Shown: piece after piece, positions 54,343 to 63,779 of the stretch | Position numbering within the stretch: the stretch's first letter is position 1 | Layout: every line of letters begins with the position of its first letter | Assembly: GCF_003182475.1 (NCBI RefSeq) | Contig: NZ_QGTS01000003.1 | Location: 242,876-306,875, forward strand | Source: Mangrovibacter plantisponsor | Lineage (GTDB): Bacteria; Pseudomonadota; Gammaproteobacteria; Enterobacterales; Enterobacteriaceae | Direction of reading: 5' to 3' | Length of the DNA stretch: 64,000 bases | The notes under the pieces: generated by a model | Databases searched by the model: none | What the model was told of the DNA's origin: nothing | The model's input: the letters and a program-made list of their open reading frames with translations, nothing else | Position numbers and translations under genes: made by a program

Positions 54343-55683
54343 ATGAAAAAATTCAAGACAGTGGCGCGCTGCTCTTTAAAAGCAGTCATACCCGGCATTT
54401 TCCTCTTCTCCGCACAACCATTAATTGCTCAGGCAGCCGATGCATTCAGCGTCGATTCACCCTGGATGCTCGGGGACTGGAACGGGTTACGTACAGACCT
54501 CCAGCAGGATGGTGTGAACTTCAATGTTGGCTACACCATGGAAAGTGCATCTAACCTGGCAGGCGGCTATAACACATCGACCACCGCACGTTACAGTGAC
54601 CAGTGGGCGTTTGGGGTTAACCTGGATCTGCAAAAACTCCTCGACTGGAACGACACTGAATTCCAGTTAACCATTACCAACCGTGACGGGCAGAACCTGT
54701 CAGATGAAGTTGGCGACCCGCGTACCGGAACACTGTCTTCTGTACAGGAAGTGTATGGCCGGGGTCAGACATGGCGTTTAACCCAGTTCTGGTTGCGTAA
54801 AGGCTTTTTTGACCACACCCTGGATGTTAAAGCAGGGCGGCTGACTGTTGGGGAAGATTTTGACAACTTCGACAGTAAGTTCCAGAACCTGGCATTTGGG
54901 AGTGGCCAGGCGGGGAACTGGCGTGGTGACCACTGGTACAACTGGCCAGTATCACAATGGGGTGCCCGTGTTCGCCTCAACTTTACCCCGGAAATCTTTA
55001 TGCAGGTCGGTTTCTATAACCAGAACCCGTATAACTATGACAAAGGCGATGGCTTCCGGTTTGAGTTCAGCCCAACAGAAGGCAACCTGGTCCCGGTAGA
55101 ATTGGGCTGGCAGCCTAAACTTGGCGCAGACAAATTACCGGGTAATTACCGTATTGGTTACTACTACTCTTCAGCCAGTGACGATGTGTATGGCTCATGG
55201 CGTGAGGGTGGTTACAATGATACAGCCCATGCATATGGCGGCTACATCCTTGCCCAACAACAATTGACCGCACAGGGTGGTTCTGCTGACAGGGGTATCA
55301 CATTAACTGTTCAGGCAGTAATGAATGACCATAAAACGTCCAAAACTGATAACTACCAGTCTGTTGCTTTGACGTGGAAAGGGCCGTTTGACGCCCGCCC
55401 GCAGGATGAAATTGGTATTGGTGCCGGGCGTATTCATATCAACTCGTCCTACACCAGAATGCTGCGTGACACCAACCACTACAATGGTGAAACGTCGTAT
55501 AACAGCCCGACCTATTTACCGATCCAAAAAGGGTCTGAATATAATTACGAAATTTATTATAACGTCCAGGCAACAAACTGGCTGCAAATCCGCCCCAATC
55601 TTCAATACATTGCCGCACCAGGCGCTGTGAGCAAAGTGGATGATGCCTTTGTTGGCGGTATTAGTGCTAACCTCAGCTTCTGA
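54343..55683 (+). CDS. OprB-family carbohydrate-selective outer-membrane porin
   Basis: 446 aa. A long signal peptide (MKKFKTVARCSLKAVIPGIF, then SAQPLIAQAA) is followed by the OprB start SPWMLGDWNGLRTDLQQDG and many alternating-residue beta strands ending in Phe (FVGGISANLSF). OprB porins admit sugars across the outer membrane. ATG 54343 is chosen for the signal peptide, although its ribosome-binding site is weak. Divergence from a polygalacturonase suggests that it may admit galacturonate or other sugars. A strong terminator follows. Confidence 0.9.
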   Translation: MKKFKTVARCSLKAVIPGIFLFSAQPLIAQAADAFSVDSPWMLGDWNGLRTDLQQDGVNFNVGYTMESASNLAGGYNTSTTARYSDQWAFGVNLDLQKLLDWNDTEFQLTITNRDGQNLSDEVGDPRTGTLSSVQEVYGRGQTWRLTQFWLRKGFFDHTLDVKAGRLTVGEDFDNFDSKFQNLAFGSGQAGNWRGDHWYNWPVSQWGARVRLNFTPEIFMQVGFYNQNPYNYDKGDGFRFEFSPTEGNLVPVELGWQPKLGADKLPGNYRIGYYYSSASDDVYGSWREGGYNDTAHAYGGYILAQQQLTAQGGSADRGITLTVQAVMNDHKTSKTDNYQSVALTWKGPFDARPQDEIGIGAGRIHINSSYTRMLRDTNHYNGETSYNSPTYLPIQKGSEYNYEIYYNVQATNWLQIRPNLQYIAAPGAVSKVDDAFVGGISANLSF

Positions 55684-56212
55684 TTATTTATTATTCCAGG
55701 CCTGCTTATATGCAGGCCTTTTTTTACATACACATTGTCAGAATTGTCTATGCAATATGTGCCATTAACAACCAATTACTGTTTTATTCCTGAAAAAATA
55801 TTTCTTTATTGATTTCTTAACCAGGAATCTTCTTAGTCCAAAGAGATTCAAAACAATTTGTTTTGAGTATCGAAATAAAACCTCCATTTATCCACAATGT
55901 GAATTTGGGTAGAATTTACATTACAGAATTTACTCTTTTATAATAATTGCGCATTAAAGAGACAGGTCACAACCTGCATGAAATTATAACCCAGCGCAAA
56001 TTCAATTGATTTTCAAGAACCTCTGCCTCCCATGGCACCTGATGGGTTGATAAAACCATGGGTGATTGCCTTATACCTGCGTAAAAGTGTTACGCACACT
56101 GGTCATGTAAAGAGCACTGGCTCCATGTGTTCTGCTGCTGCCGAAAACTCTGGCAGAGTTGTGTTAATGACCACAGGTATATCTTCTTTGGTTTATCTTT
56201 AGAGTACGACGT
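55684..56212. other. Long AT-rich intergenic region
   Basis: 529 bp between the porin and the small AraC-type regulator. It contains the porin terminator, a 17-bp dyad (55849-55865; CAAAACAA and TTGTTTTG around one T) and a 7-bp repeat pair CCCATGG/CCATGGG (56029-56062). No gene was found. Its length leaves room for complex control of the AraC-type gene or for a small RNA, but no specific RNA could be supported. Confidence 0.5.
55698..55726 (+). terminator. Intrinsic terminator after the porin gene
   Basis: AGGCCTGC (55698-55705) pairs with GCAGGCCT (55712-55719) around a 6-nt loop and runs into a T-tract. Confidence 0.9.
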
Positions 56213-56545
56213 ATGTTACTGCATAAAAATGTTATTCGCGATTTAGTTAAATGGATTGATGAAAATATCCATGATCCCATCAATATAACTGATGTCATGG
56301 AAATATCAGGATATTCACGCTGGCACATTCAGCGGCTGTTCCGGGAAGAAACAGGGATGACAGTAGGGGATTATATTCGTAAGAAGAAGATACAAGAAGC
56401 AGCTAACGATTTGGCCAACGATGAAGTCTCTATTTTAACCATCTCCACTAAGTATGGTTTCAGTAGCCAACAGACCTTCACCCGTATTTTTTCACACTAT
56501 TTCAATGTGCCGCCCGGACGCTGGCGCAAAGAACAACGAAAATAA
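56213..56545 (+). CDS. Small AraC-family activator (MarA/SoxS/RamA type)
   Basis: 110 aa, consisting only of the two helix-turn-helix DNA-binding domains, as in MarA, SoxS and RamA (107-129 aa). The first covers about residues 22-50 (NITDVMEISGYSRWHIQRLF) and the second 72-100 (SILTISTKYGFSSQQTFTRI, then FSHYFNVPPGRWR). Such proteins have no effector domain and act by their abundance on stress, efflux and porin genes. It cannot be equated with one named member by eye. No repressor gene adjoins it, but a long upstream region is available for control. Confidence 0.88.
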   Translation: MLLHKNVIRDLVKWIDENIHDPINITDVMEISGYSRWHIQRLFREETGMTVGDYIRKKKIQEAANDLANDEVSILTISTKYGFSSQQTFTRIFSHYFNVPPGRWRKEQRK

Positions 56546-56657
56546 ACGTTACTCAATACTCTCAGCCACTCATATGTGTTATCTGATTTTGCCTCCTCCT
56601 GGGCCACCACTGTATTGCCTGATACAGTGGTTTTTTATTGGCACAGCCACCCGGGGG

Positions 56658-57572
56658 CTACGCCAGCGGCACACCTGACAGGTTACTGTCTTCGCCAAAA
56701 TGTTGAACAGCAAAATCAAGGAAGCTACGCAATTTGGGAGTAAGGCGCCGGTCCTGAGCATATACAATATATAAAGGGCGCTCCGGCACACTGTAATCCG
56801 GCAACACACTGATAAGCTTGCCGGAGCGAATATAGGGTAATACCAGCTCAGATGGCTGGGTGGTTACCCCAAACCCGGCCAGAGCGGCACTCACCAGTGC
56901 TTCGCCGTTGTCCATCATGAGGCGCCCGGAAATGGGCTGCTTTATCAGCCCATTGGGCCCTTCAAATTCCCACTGGGTCCGCAGGGAGGTATGCGCGAAT
57001 ACCAGGCATTCATGGTGCTGTAAATCTGCTGGGTGATTCAGAGGCGCGGCTTTATCCAGATAGTGGGGTGAAGCACAAGTAATTAACCGGTAAGGAGCCA
57101 GTACCCGCGCCATCAGGCTGCTGTCTTCAAGTTCACCCACATGAAAAACGGCATCATAACCTTCATCAATCAGGTCTATCATCCGGTTAGTGAGCGTCAG
57201 TTCGACCGACACTTCCGGGTAACGTGCCATATATTCAGGTAATAACGGTGAAAGGGCGTTGATACCAAAAGTATGCGGTGCATTTATTTTCAAACGCCCC
57301 CGTGGCTCCATGCGGGTTTCTTCTGCGAATGATTCCGCAGCTTCAACTTCGGCCAGAATAATTTTGGCGCGCTCATAAAAATTTTGCCCCGCCTCTGTGA
57401 GGCTGTGCTGGCGAGTGGTGCGATTAATCAGCCTGACACCCAGGTGATTCTCCAGAGCTGCAACATGTTTCCCAACCAGTTGAGAGGACATATTCAGCAT
57501 ATCGGCAGCCGCGGCAAAAGACCCTTGTTCAACGGTCTTGACATATATTGCCATGCTGGATAGTCGATCCAT
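56658..57572 (-). CDS. LysR-family transcriptional regulator
   Basis: 304 aa. The N-terminal winged helix-turn-helix reads FAAAADMLNMSSQLVGKHVA, then LENHLGVRLINRTTR. The effector-binding domain lies at residues 90-290 (GRLKINAPHTFGINALSPLL). It is of the CrgA/AaeR-like branch. It lies on the same strand as, and 152 bp downstream of, the formamidase gene. It could regulate the amide cluster, but its distance from the cluster promoter leaves that open. Confidence 0.88.
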   Translation of the reverse strand: MDRLSSMAIYVKTVEQGSFAAAADMLNMSSQLVGKHVAALENHLGVRLINRTTRQHSLTEAGQNFYERAKIILAEVEAAESFAEETRMEPRGRLKINAPHTFGINALSPLLPEYMARYPEVSVELTLTNRMIDLIDEGYDAVFHVGELEDSSLMARVLAPYRLITCASPHYLDKAAPLNHPADLQHHECLVFAHTSLRTQWEFEGPNGLIKQPISGRLMMDNGEALVSAALAGFGVTTQPSELVLPYIRSGKLISVLPDYSVPERPLYIVYAQDRRLTPKLRSFLDFAVQHFGEDSNLSGVPLA

Positions 57573-57724
57573 TTGAGGTATTCCATTTGCAATTCATAAA
57601 ACTGTCACAGTTTACCTGACAAATAATGCCAACGGTTAAGCGCAATGTGTTAATCGCACAAATGGGAAATGCCCCCGCAGGGGCATTTTAATACTGAACA
57701 ACACAGCAGAGAGAAAATACCAGG

Positions 57725-58738
57725 TTACTTACTTTCAGGTAATGGCCCCAGTTTTACACCATCAGGGTAATACTCCCAGCCATCACGAATTTTGATTTTC
57801 TCATCCCATGGCAGTTTATATTCGCCATTGGCCAGATCCCGCACCCATGTCAGGTAATTTTCCCGTGCACCACCGGGCTTACCAACATAACCACGGCACC
57901 CAAGGTTGAATATATTATTTTCCAGTGCCCAGTTTTCACGCGCTTTATCTACCAGGCGGGGAAACAGTTCTGCGGTGACAATTTCCCATGGGTTACGGTG
58001 CCCTTGTTGAATGACATTACCGTCGTAATTACACACCGTACCTTCACCAAAGTAGTAGAACACTTCATCGTAGCCTGCCAGGTTAACAGATACGGTGTAC
58101 ATCAGGTTTTGCCATGCATTGGTGCGGTTGGTCCAGATCCACTGGTCATTGACCTGGGTAGAATAGCCTGAAATACGAATATAGACATTGCAGCCTTTAT
58201 AGGCCGCTTCGCGCGCCAGTTCGGGGAACATACCATCATGGCAAATGCACACCGCCAGTTTTGAACCCTTTGGCCCGTCGCACACTGGCATTCCCATATT
58301 ACCTGGCATCCAGGGTTCAATGGGAACCCAGGGCTGCAATTTGCGATAGTGCAGGGCTATGTCGCCCTGGTCATTAATAATAATGGCTGTGTTGTAAGGG
58401 GGTAAATCCGGGTCTTCGTTTTTCTCCATCAGTGAAAACACACCCCACACTTTATTTCGCACACAAGCCTGTTTGAACTGGTCAATTTCCGGGCTTTGCA
58501 GGGTCAACAGCATTTCATCATAAGTCCAGATTTTGGTGTTCAGCCCCTGAGTGGAATATTCGGGGAAGACAATCACATCGAGGCCCGGATAACCCGCTTT
58601 AGTGGCATCAACGGCTTTACATATTTTATCCACCTGAACCTGGATATCTTCAGGCCCTTTAATTACCGGCACAGGGTACTGAATCGCCGCAATTAATAAT
58701 GCTTCATCCCATGAACTTACACTTCCGGTGCTAGCCAT
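57725..58738 (-). CDS. amiF: Formamidase AmiF
   Basis: 337-aa nitrilase-superfamily amidase hydrolysing formamide to formate and ammonia. The catalytic triad Glu60 ([11 protein letters not shown]), Lys133 (HYRKLQPW) and Cys166 ([20 protein letters not shown]) falls at the same positions as I recall for Helicobacter AmiF. The whole sequence follows AmiF rather than the broader aliphatic amidase AmiE. It is the last gene downstream of an ABC importer on the same strand, 37 nt after urtE, so import and hydrolysis are coupled. It supplies ammonia under nitrogen limitation. Confidence 0.93.
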   Translation of the reverse strand: MASTGSVSSWDEALLIAAIQYPVPVIKGPEDIQVQVDKICKAVDATKAGYPGLDVIVFPEYSTQGLNTKIWTYDEMLLTLQSPEIDQFKQACVRNKVWGVFSLMEKNEDPDLPPYNTAIIINDQGDIALHYRKLQPWVPIEPWMPGNMGMPVCDGPKGSKLAVCICHDGMFPELAREAAYKGCNVYIRISGYSTQVNDQWIWTNRTNAWQNLMYTVSVNLAGYDEVFYYFGEGTVCNYDGNVIQQGHRNPWEIVTAELFPRLVDKARENWALENNIFNLGCRGYVGKPGGARENYLTWVRDLANGEYKLPWDEKIKIRDGWEYYPDGVKLGPLPESK

Positions 58739-58775
58739 AATCGACCTCTCTCATTAATAGTGGGTGGTTAATACA

Positions 58776-59465
58776 TTAAACAGCAAGGTATGATGCTATT
58801 TTCTTCACGTCCGCACTCAGGCGGTCTTCCTGATGAACAATATTTCCTTTTTCGATAACAATAATTCTGTCTGCCACATCCATAACAAAACTTAACACCT
58901 GTTCAGAAACTAATATGGTTAGTCCTTCCGCATCACGGATTTGGCGTAATATTTTTGCTATTTCTTTAATAATTGACGGCTGAATACCTTCCGTTGGTTC
59001 GTCAAGTAACAGGAGCTTAGGTTTGCCAGCCAGTGCTCTGGCTAAAACTAATTGCTGTTGTTGCCCGCCGGATAAATTCCCGGCCATGCGCTTACGAAAT
59101 TCACGTAATACCGGGAAGTATTCATACAAATATTCGGGAATGGTCAGTGATTTACCGCTATGAATGCCGGTTTTAATATTTTCTTCGACAGTCATTGAAG
59201 AAAATACCATCCGCCCCTGGGGAACAAACCCCATACCGCGTTGCACCCGCTCATAGCCGGGAACAGCCACCAGCGACTGTCCGTCAAACTGGAGATCACC
59301 ACGACTGGCCGGGATCATGCCAATCAGTGACTTCATTAATGTGGTTTTGCCCATACCATTGCGGCCAACAACCGCTACAATTTCTCCGGGTTGCAGGCTC
59401 AGGCTCATGCCATTGATCACCTGGCTTTGCCCATACGCCACGCTGTAATCAGAAAGTGTCAGCAT
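58776..59465 (-). CDS. urtE: Urea/short-chain amide ABC transporter ATPase UrtE-like
   Basis: 229 aa, LivF-type ATPase. Walker A is GRNGMGKTTLM, the signature NLSGGQQQQL, Walker B LLLLDEPTEG and the switch region ILVSEQ, with Gln in place of His as usual in UrtE/LivF. It is 12 nt downstream of urtD and 37 nt before formamidase. The gene order urtABCDE plus amiF is also reported for formamide importers (FmdDEF), so formamide or other short amides are the likely cargo. Confidence 0.92.
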   Translation of the reverse strand: MLTLSDYSVAYGQSQVINGMSLSLQPGEIVAVVGRNGMGKTTLMKSLIGMIPASRGDLQFDGQSLVAVPGYERVQRGMGFVPQGRMVFSSMTVEENIKTGIHSGKSLTIPEYLYEYFPVLREFRKRMAGNLSGGQQQQLVLARALAGKPKLLLLDEPTEGIQPSIIKEIAKILRQIRDAEGLTILVSEQVLSFVMDVADRIIVIEKGNIVHQEDRLSADVKKIASYLAV

Positions 59466-59477
59466 ATTTTTTCCTTA

Positions 59478-60227
59478 TTAATGGCCGAGATAGACATCAA
59501 TCACCCGTGGGTCATTTTTTACTTTGCTGATACTGCCTTCTGACAGCACTTTGCCCTGATGCATCACGGTGACGTGGTCGGCGATGTCTTCGACAAACTG
59601 CATGTCGTGCTCAATCACCAGTACCGAACGCCCACCAGCAATGCGCCGCAGTAACTGAGCCGTTTTCTGGCGTTCCGTGACAGACATCCCCGCGACCGGT
59701 TCATCCAGCATCAACAACCGGGGGTTTTGAATCAGCAACATGCCTATTTCCAGCCACTGTTTTTGCCCGTGGCTCAGTAAGTCCGCCTGGATATGCAGAA
59801 ACTCATCCAGGAATATTTCCTGGGCGACATTTTCCACTGCCCGAACTATTTCTTCGGTACGTTTAAAAAACAGAGCACCAGTGGCAGTACGTGCTTTCGG
59901 GTACGACAATTCAAGGTTTTCGAATACGGTCAGGTTTTCATAAATAGACGGGTTCTGAAATTTCCGTCCCACACCGGCATGAACGATTTTATTTTCTTTC
60001 ATGCGGCTTAATTCTTTGCCATCAAATTTAATGCTGCCGCTGGTCAGGCGGGTTTTACCGCAAATTAAATCAAGAACGGTTGTTTTCCCCGCGCCATTTG
60101 GCCCAATAATTACGTATATTTGCCCTTCATCGATATACATAGAAAAATCATCGACAGCTTTAAACCCATTAAACGAAACGGTTAAACCTTCTACCGCGAG
60201 AATAATTTCTTTGATGGGCTTAATCAT
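59478..60227 (-). CDS. urtD: Urea/short-chain amide ABC transporter ATPase UrtD-like
   Basis: 249 aa, LivG-type ATPase. Walker A is GPNGAGKTTVLDL, the signature LLSHGQKQWLEIG (LSHGQ rather than LSGGQ, characteristic of UrtD), Walker B RLLMLDEPVAGMS and switch His in VIEHDMQFVE. ATG 60227 overlaps the urtC stop by 4 nt (ATGA); the frame to 60383 is a false extension within urtC. It works with UrtE as the ATPase pair. Confidence 0.92.
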   Translation of the reverse strand: MIKPIKEIILAVEGLTVSFNGFKAVDDFSMYIDEGQIYVIIGPNGAGKTTVLDLICGKTRLTSGSIKFDGKELSRMKENKIVHAGVGRKFQNPSIYENLTVFENLELSYPKARTATGALFFKRTEEIVRAVENVAQEIFLDEFLHIQADLLSHGQKQWLEIGMLLIQNPRLLMLDEPVAGMSVTERQKTAQLLRRIAGGRSVLVIEHDMQFVEDIADHVTVMHQGKVLSEGSISKVKNDPRVIDVYLGH

Positions 60228-61339
60228 TTTGCCGCCTCCGAATCTGTTTTGGCTTTCAGCCATTCGCTTTTGCGTGCCCTGAATGAAAGGTGAGGCTGGA
60301 TATATTGCTGCCATAATCCGGCAAGCCCTTTGGGAAAGACTAAAACCACGGCAATAAACAGGCAGCCCATGGCAATAGTCCATAGTTCAGGAAACGATTC
60401 GGAAATACTGCTTTTGGCTACATTAACCAGCAATGCGCCGTAGACTGCGCCCAGTAATGAACCCCGCCCACCAACCGCACAGAACACCACCATTTCAATA
60501 GAGGCTACGGTGCCAATAAAACCCGGAGACATAAACCCAACCTGGAGCGTGAACATTGCACCACCAATGGCCGAGAACAGGGCACTGATGCAAAACACAA
60601 CGGTTTTGATATTGGCGACGTCATACCCGGAAAAGCGCACGCGATCTTCCCTGTCACGAATGGCCACCATCAACCGCCCAAGCTTGCTGTTAACCACAAA
60701 ATACCCGGCAAGCACAACCAGCATCAGCAAACAGGCATTGGCGTAATACAGGATGTAATGGGCAGAATCGGTACGAATATCCCAGCCCAGTAATGTCCGC
60801 AGGTCAGTTATACCGTTAATTCCGCCGGTGTATCCCTGCTGGCCGATAATCAGAATGGTTAAAATAGCTGAGATAGCCTGGGTAATAATGGCAAAGTAAA
60901 CCCCGCCAACCCGGCGTTTAAACATGGCCGTGCCAAGCACCCAGGCAAACAGCGTGGGAACCAGCAGAATAGCCAGCACGGTGAAGGGAAAAGAGTGAAA
61001 CGGCTGCCAAAAAGAAGGCAGGGCAGTCAGCTGGTTCCAGTCCATAAAATCCGGAATACCTGGCGTGGTCTGCATTTTGGTGTCGGCCACCGTAGAGGCT
61101 TCCAGCTTCAGGAACATTGCCATGGCATAACCGCCCAGCCCAAAGAAAATACCTTGCCCCAGGCTGAGTATGCCGCTGTAACCCCAGCACAACACCAGCC
61201 CGACAGCCACAAATGCGTAAGTCAGGTATTTTCCCATCAGGTTAAGGCGGAAAATATCCAGAGCGGCGGGCATGGCAACCAACAACAGGCCAGCCAGAAT
61301 AACGATTCCAGTCAAAGGAAAACTGCGTAAACGATTCAT
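60224..61339 (-). CDS. urtC: Urea/short-chain amide ABC transporter permease UrtC-like
   Basis: 371-aa LivM-type inner-membrane permease. It starts MNRLRSFPLTGIVILAGLLL and shows the family blocks GLVLCWGYSGILSLGQGIFF, RRVGGVYFAIITQAISA and AVGGRGSLLGAVYGALLVN. ATG 61339 is chosen because AGGAG lies 7 nt upstream; the frame to 61372 lacks one. It is 4 nt after urtB and overlaps urtD by 4 nt. Confidence 0.92.
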   Translation of the reverse strand: MNRLRSFPLTGIVILAGLLLVAMPAALDIFRLNLMGKYLTYAFVAVGLVLCWGYSGILSLGQGIFFGLGGYAMAMFLKLEASTVADTKMQTTPGIPDFMDWNQLTALPSFWQPFHSFPFTVLAILLVPTLFAWVLGTAMFKRRVGGVYFAIITQAISAILTILIIGQQGYTGGINGITDLRTLLGWDIRTDSAHYILYYANACLLMLVVLAGYFVVNSKLGRLMVAIRDREDRVRFSGYDVANIKTVVFCISALFSAIGGAMFTLQVGFMSPGFIGTVASIEMVVFCAVGGRGSLLGAVYGALLVNVAKSSISESFPELWTIAMGCLFIAVVLVFPKGLAGLWQQYIQPHLSFRARKSEWLKAKTDSEAAK

Positions 61340-61343
61340 AATG

Positions 61344-62276
61344 TTACTCCTGGCGGCGGATACGGCTGGCAAACAAACCCTGAGGGCGCAGTAACAAAAT
61401 GCCCACCACTATCAACAGCGTGATCACCTTCGCCATAGAACCACTCAGGAAGAACTCCAGGGTAGATTGTGACTGCGAGATAGAAAACGCAGAGGCAAGC
61501 GTACCCAGCAGGCTTTGCGCCCCGCCAAACACAACTACCAGGAAGGTATCGACAATGTACTGTTGCCCGGCAGTTGGCCCGGTTGAACCAATCATGGTGA
61601 AGGCACTACCGGCGATCCCGGCGATCCCACAGCCCAGGGCAAAAGTGCGGTTGTCCACTCTTGAGGTATTGATACCCACGGCACTTGCCATTGGCCGGTT
61701 CAGTACCACGGCCCGGACTTTGATTCCCCAGGCGGAGCGGTAAATTATCCAGCCGGTGATGCAGGTGATAACCAGCGTGAGCGCCAGCACAAACACGCCA
61801 TTAATTGGGATATCGATGTTGTCTGCGAAATGGTATGACCCCATCATCCAGTCAGGCAGGTCAACGCCAACTTCGCGCGGGCCGAATAATGAGCGGTAGC
61901 ACTGTTGCAGTATCAGGCTCAGGCCCCAGGTTGCCAGCAGCGTATCCAGTGGGCGTTTATAGAGGTGGCGAATCAATACTTTTTCGACCAGTGCGCCCAG
62001 CAGTGCCGAGCAAATGAAAGCCAGTACAATGGCGACAAAAAAGTAACCGCCAAACAGCGCCGGTAAGTGGCTACTGAAAAAACGCCCGGTTAGCCAGGTA
62101 ACATAGGCTCCGAGGATCATAAATTCCCCATGCGCCATATTAATGACACCCATTTGGCCAAAGATAATGGCAAGCCCCAGGGACATCAGCACAAATACGG
62201 CAAACAGACTGAGCCCGGCAAATCCCTGCATAACAAATATTGAGGTCAGATCAGCAAAGCTGTAACCACTGAACAT
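61344..62276 (-). CDS. urtB: Urea/short-chain amide ABC transporter permease UrtB-like
   Basis: 310-aa LivH-type inner-membrane permease with about eight helices. Family blocks are GQMGVINMAHGEFMILGAYV, the LNRPMASAVGINTSRVDNRT cytoplasmic loop and VVVFGGAQSLLGTLASAF. ATG 62276 has GAGGA 7 nt upstream. It lies 53 nt downstream of urtA and 4 nt before urtC. Confidence 0.92.
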   Translation of the reverse strand: MFSGYSFADLTSIFVMQGFAGLSLFAVFVLMSLGLAIIFGQMGVINMAHGEFMILGAYVTWLTGRFFSSHLPALFGGYFFVAIVLAFICSALLGALVEKVLIRHLYKRPLDTLLATWGLSLILQQCYRSLFGPREVGVDLPDWMMGSYHFADNIDIPINGVFVLALTLVITCITGWIIYRSAWGIKVRAVVLNRPMASAVGINTSRVDNRTFALGCGIAGIAGSAFTMIGSTGPTAGQQYIVDTFLVVVFGGAQSLLGTLASAFSISQSQSTLEFFLSGSMAKVITLLIVVGILLLRPQGLFASRIRRQE

Positions 62277-62329
62277 GATGAGTTCCTCGGCAAGTGGAAG
62301 GTATCCCACGGTTGCCCGTGGGAGTGGAG

Positions 62330-63607
62330 TCAGTCTTTCGGGAAAGGATTGGGTTCAATCAGGTTCGGGGTCTGGTAAACCACATCGTACTGGCCATCTG
62401 TTCTTGCCCGGCCAATCACCGTTTTCGACCACAAATGGTGGTTTTCATGGACCCGGACATAACCTTCTGGCGCATCTTTCAGCTCAATGCCCGGCGAAGC
62501 TTTACGCACTTTGTCCACATCAAAAGAACCTGCTTTTTCAACCGCGGCTTTCCATAACCACGGGCCGAGGTATGCTGCCTGCGTTACATCGCCTATCACG
62601 ATGTCTTTGCCCCAGCGTTTCTTAAAGGCAGCAACAAAGGCTTTGTTGGCCGGGTTATCCATACTCTGGAAATACTTCATGGAGGCGTAGGCACCAGCGA
62701 TGTTTTCACCGCCAATTCCGCGGATTTCATCTTCGGTAACTGAGATGGTCAACAGCAGGGGTTTCTCTTTGGTTAAATCGATACCCGCGGCTTTAAGCTG
62801 TTTGTAGAAAGCAACGTTCGACCCGCCAACCACAATGGCGTAAATCACATCTGGCTTTTTCAGCTTGATTTTGTTGATAACCGAGTTGAACTGGGTATTG
62901 CCCAGCGGGTAGTAATCTTCACCCACCACTTTCAGCCCCAGTTTTTCAATATGATGCCGGGCGATTTTGTTAGCGGTTCGCGGCCAGATATAGTCTGAAC
63001 CGAGCAGATAAAAAGTTTTCGCGTGTTTGTTTTTTACCACCCAGTCGAGCCCGGAAATAATTTGCTGGGTTGCTTCCTGGCCGGTGTAAATAACATTGGG
63101 CGACTCTTCCAGCCCTTCATAAAAAGTAGGGTAGTAAAGCATGCCGTTGTATTGCTCAAGCACGGGCAACATGGCCTTACGGGATGCCGAAGTCCAGCCA
63201 CCAAAAATAGCGGCAACTTTGTCGCTGACTAACAGCTTACGGGCTTTTTCAGCAAAGGTAGGCCAGTCGCTGGCACCATCTTCCTGCACGTATTCAATTT
63301 TCCGCCCCAGAACACCGCCTGCTGCGTTAATCTGTTCAATCGCCAGTTTTTCTGCCTGGACAGAACCTGTTTCACTGATTGCCATTGTGCCGGTAGATGA
63401 GTGCAGGATACCCACTTTTACCGTGTTATCGGTTACCGCCAGCCCGGTGGTGTTAACGTCTGCCGTTGCTGGCGCAGCCATTGCTGAATGGACTGCCAGC
63501 ATCAGGCTTGCGGCTGCCAGCATTTTAAGTTTACGCGTGAAGCGCCCGGACAGGCTCGTGCGGTTCACCCGCTGGTGGTACTGCGGGGGAAAGACTTGTT
63601 GGTTCAT
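62330..63607 (-). CDS. urtA: Urea/short-chain amide ABC transporter binding protein UrtA-like
   Basis: 425-aa periplasmic binding protein. A long basic n-region precedes the signal core (KLKMLAAASLMLAVHSAMAA), with cleavage near AMA. The mature part is a Leu/Ile/Val-type binding protein: VKVGILHSSTGTMAISETGS, LYYPTFYEGLEESPNVIYTG, FYLLGSDYIWPRTAN and the late YVRVHENHHLWSKTVIGRA. These match UrtA/AmiC-type urea and amide sensors. ATG 63607 is preferred over two ATGs just upstream, because GAGGG lies between them. First gene of the importer-formamidase operon. Confidence 0.92.
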   Translation of the reverse strand: MNQQVFPPQYHQRVNRTSLSGRFTRKLKMLAAASLMLAVHSAMAAPATADVNTTGLAVTDNTVKVGILHSSTGTMAISETGSVQAEKLAIEQINAAGGVLGRKIEYVQEDGASDWPTFAEKARKLLVSDKVAAIFGGWTSASRKAMLPVLEQYNGMLYYPTFYEGLEESPNVIYTGQEATQQIISGLDWVVKNKHAKTFYLLGSDYIWPRTANKIARHHIEKLGLKVVGEDYYPLGNTQFNSVINKIKLKKPDVIYAIVVGGSNVAFYKQLKAAGIDLTKEKPLLLTISVTEDEIRGIGGENIAGAYASMKYFQSMDNPANKAFVAAFKKRWGKDIVIGDVTQAAYLGPWLWKAAVEKAGSFDVDKVRKASPGIELKDAPEGYVRVHENHHLWSKTVIGRARTDGQYDVVYQTPNLIEPNPFPKD

Positions 63608-63700
63608 GGTAGCCCTCATCATCAGTTACGTTTACCCTCGGATGTGGCCATCATGACGGTCTGGTGGGGCAATCAACAATGCGCGAGGTAACGCAGTAAT

Positions 63701-63716
63701 TACGTCATTTGACGTA
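63701..63716. promoter_or_regulatory. 16-bp palindrome between urtA and the divergent membrane-protein gene
   Basis: TACGTCATTTGACGTA is a perfect dyad (7-bp arms, TT centre) about midway between the two starts. It could be an operator for the amide importer operon. The binding protein is unknown. Confidence 0.45.
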
Positions 63717-63779
63717 TTGGCCTGGCGGCTGTCTGGCGGCATTCTCACGGGCGCGGCATAGAGAAAAAGTGGAGTCCGG

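Noticed and set aside
55849-55865. CAAAACAA-T-TTGTTTTG dyad as an operator
   Set aside because: It is perfect but low-complexity and AT-rich, far from both genes (more than 340 bp before the AraC-type gene), so it was not called as a regulatory site.
63722-63738. Sigma-54 promoter for the gene at 63780
   Set aside because: GG and GC have the correct 10-nt spacing, but the element (TGGCGG-N5-TGGCG) matches the consensus poorly and lies in a GC-rich stretch where chance matches are common.
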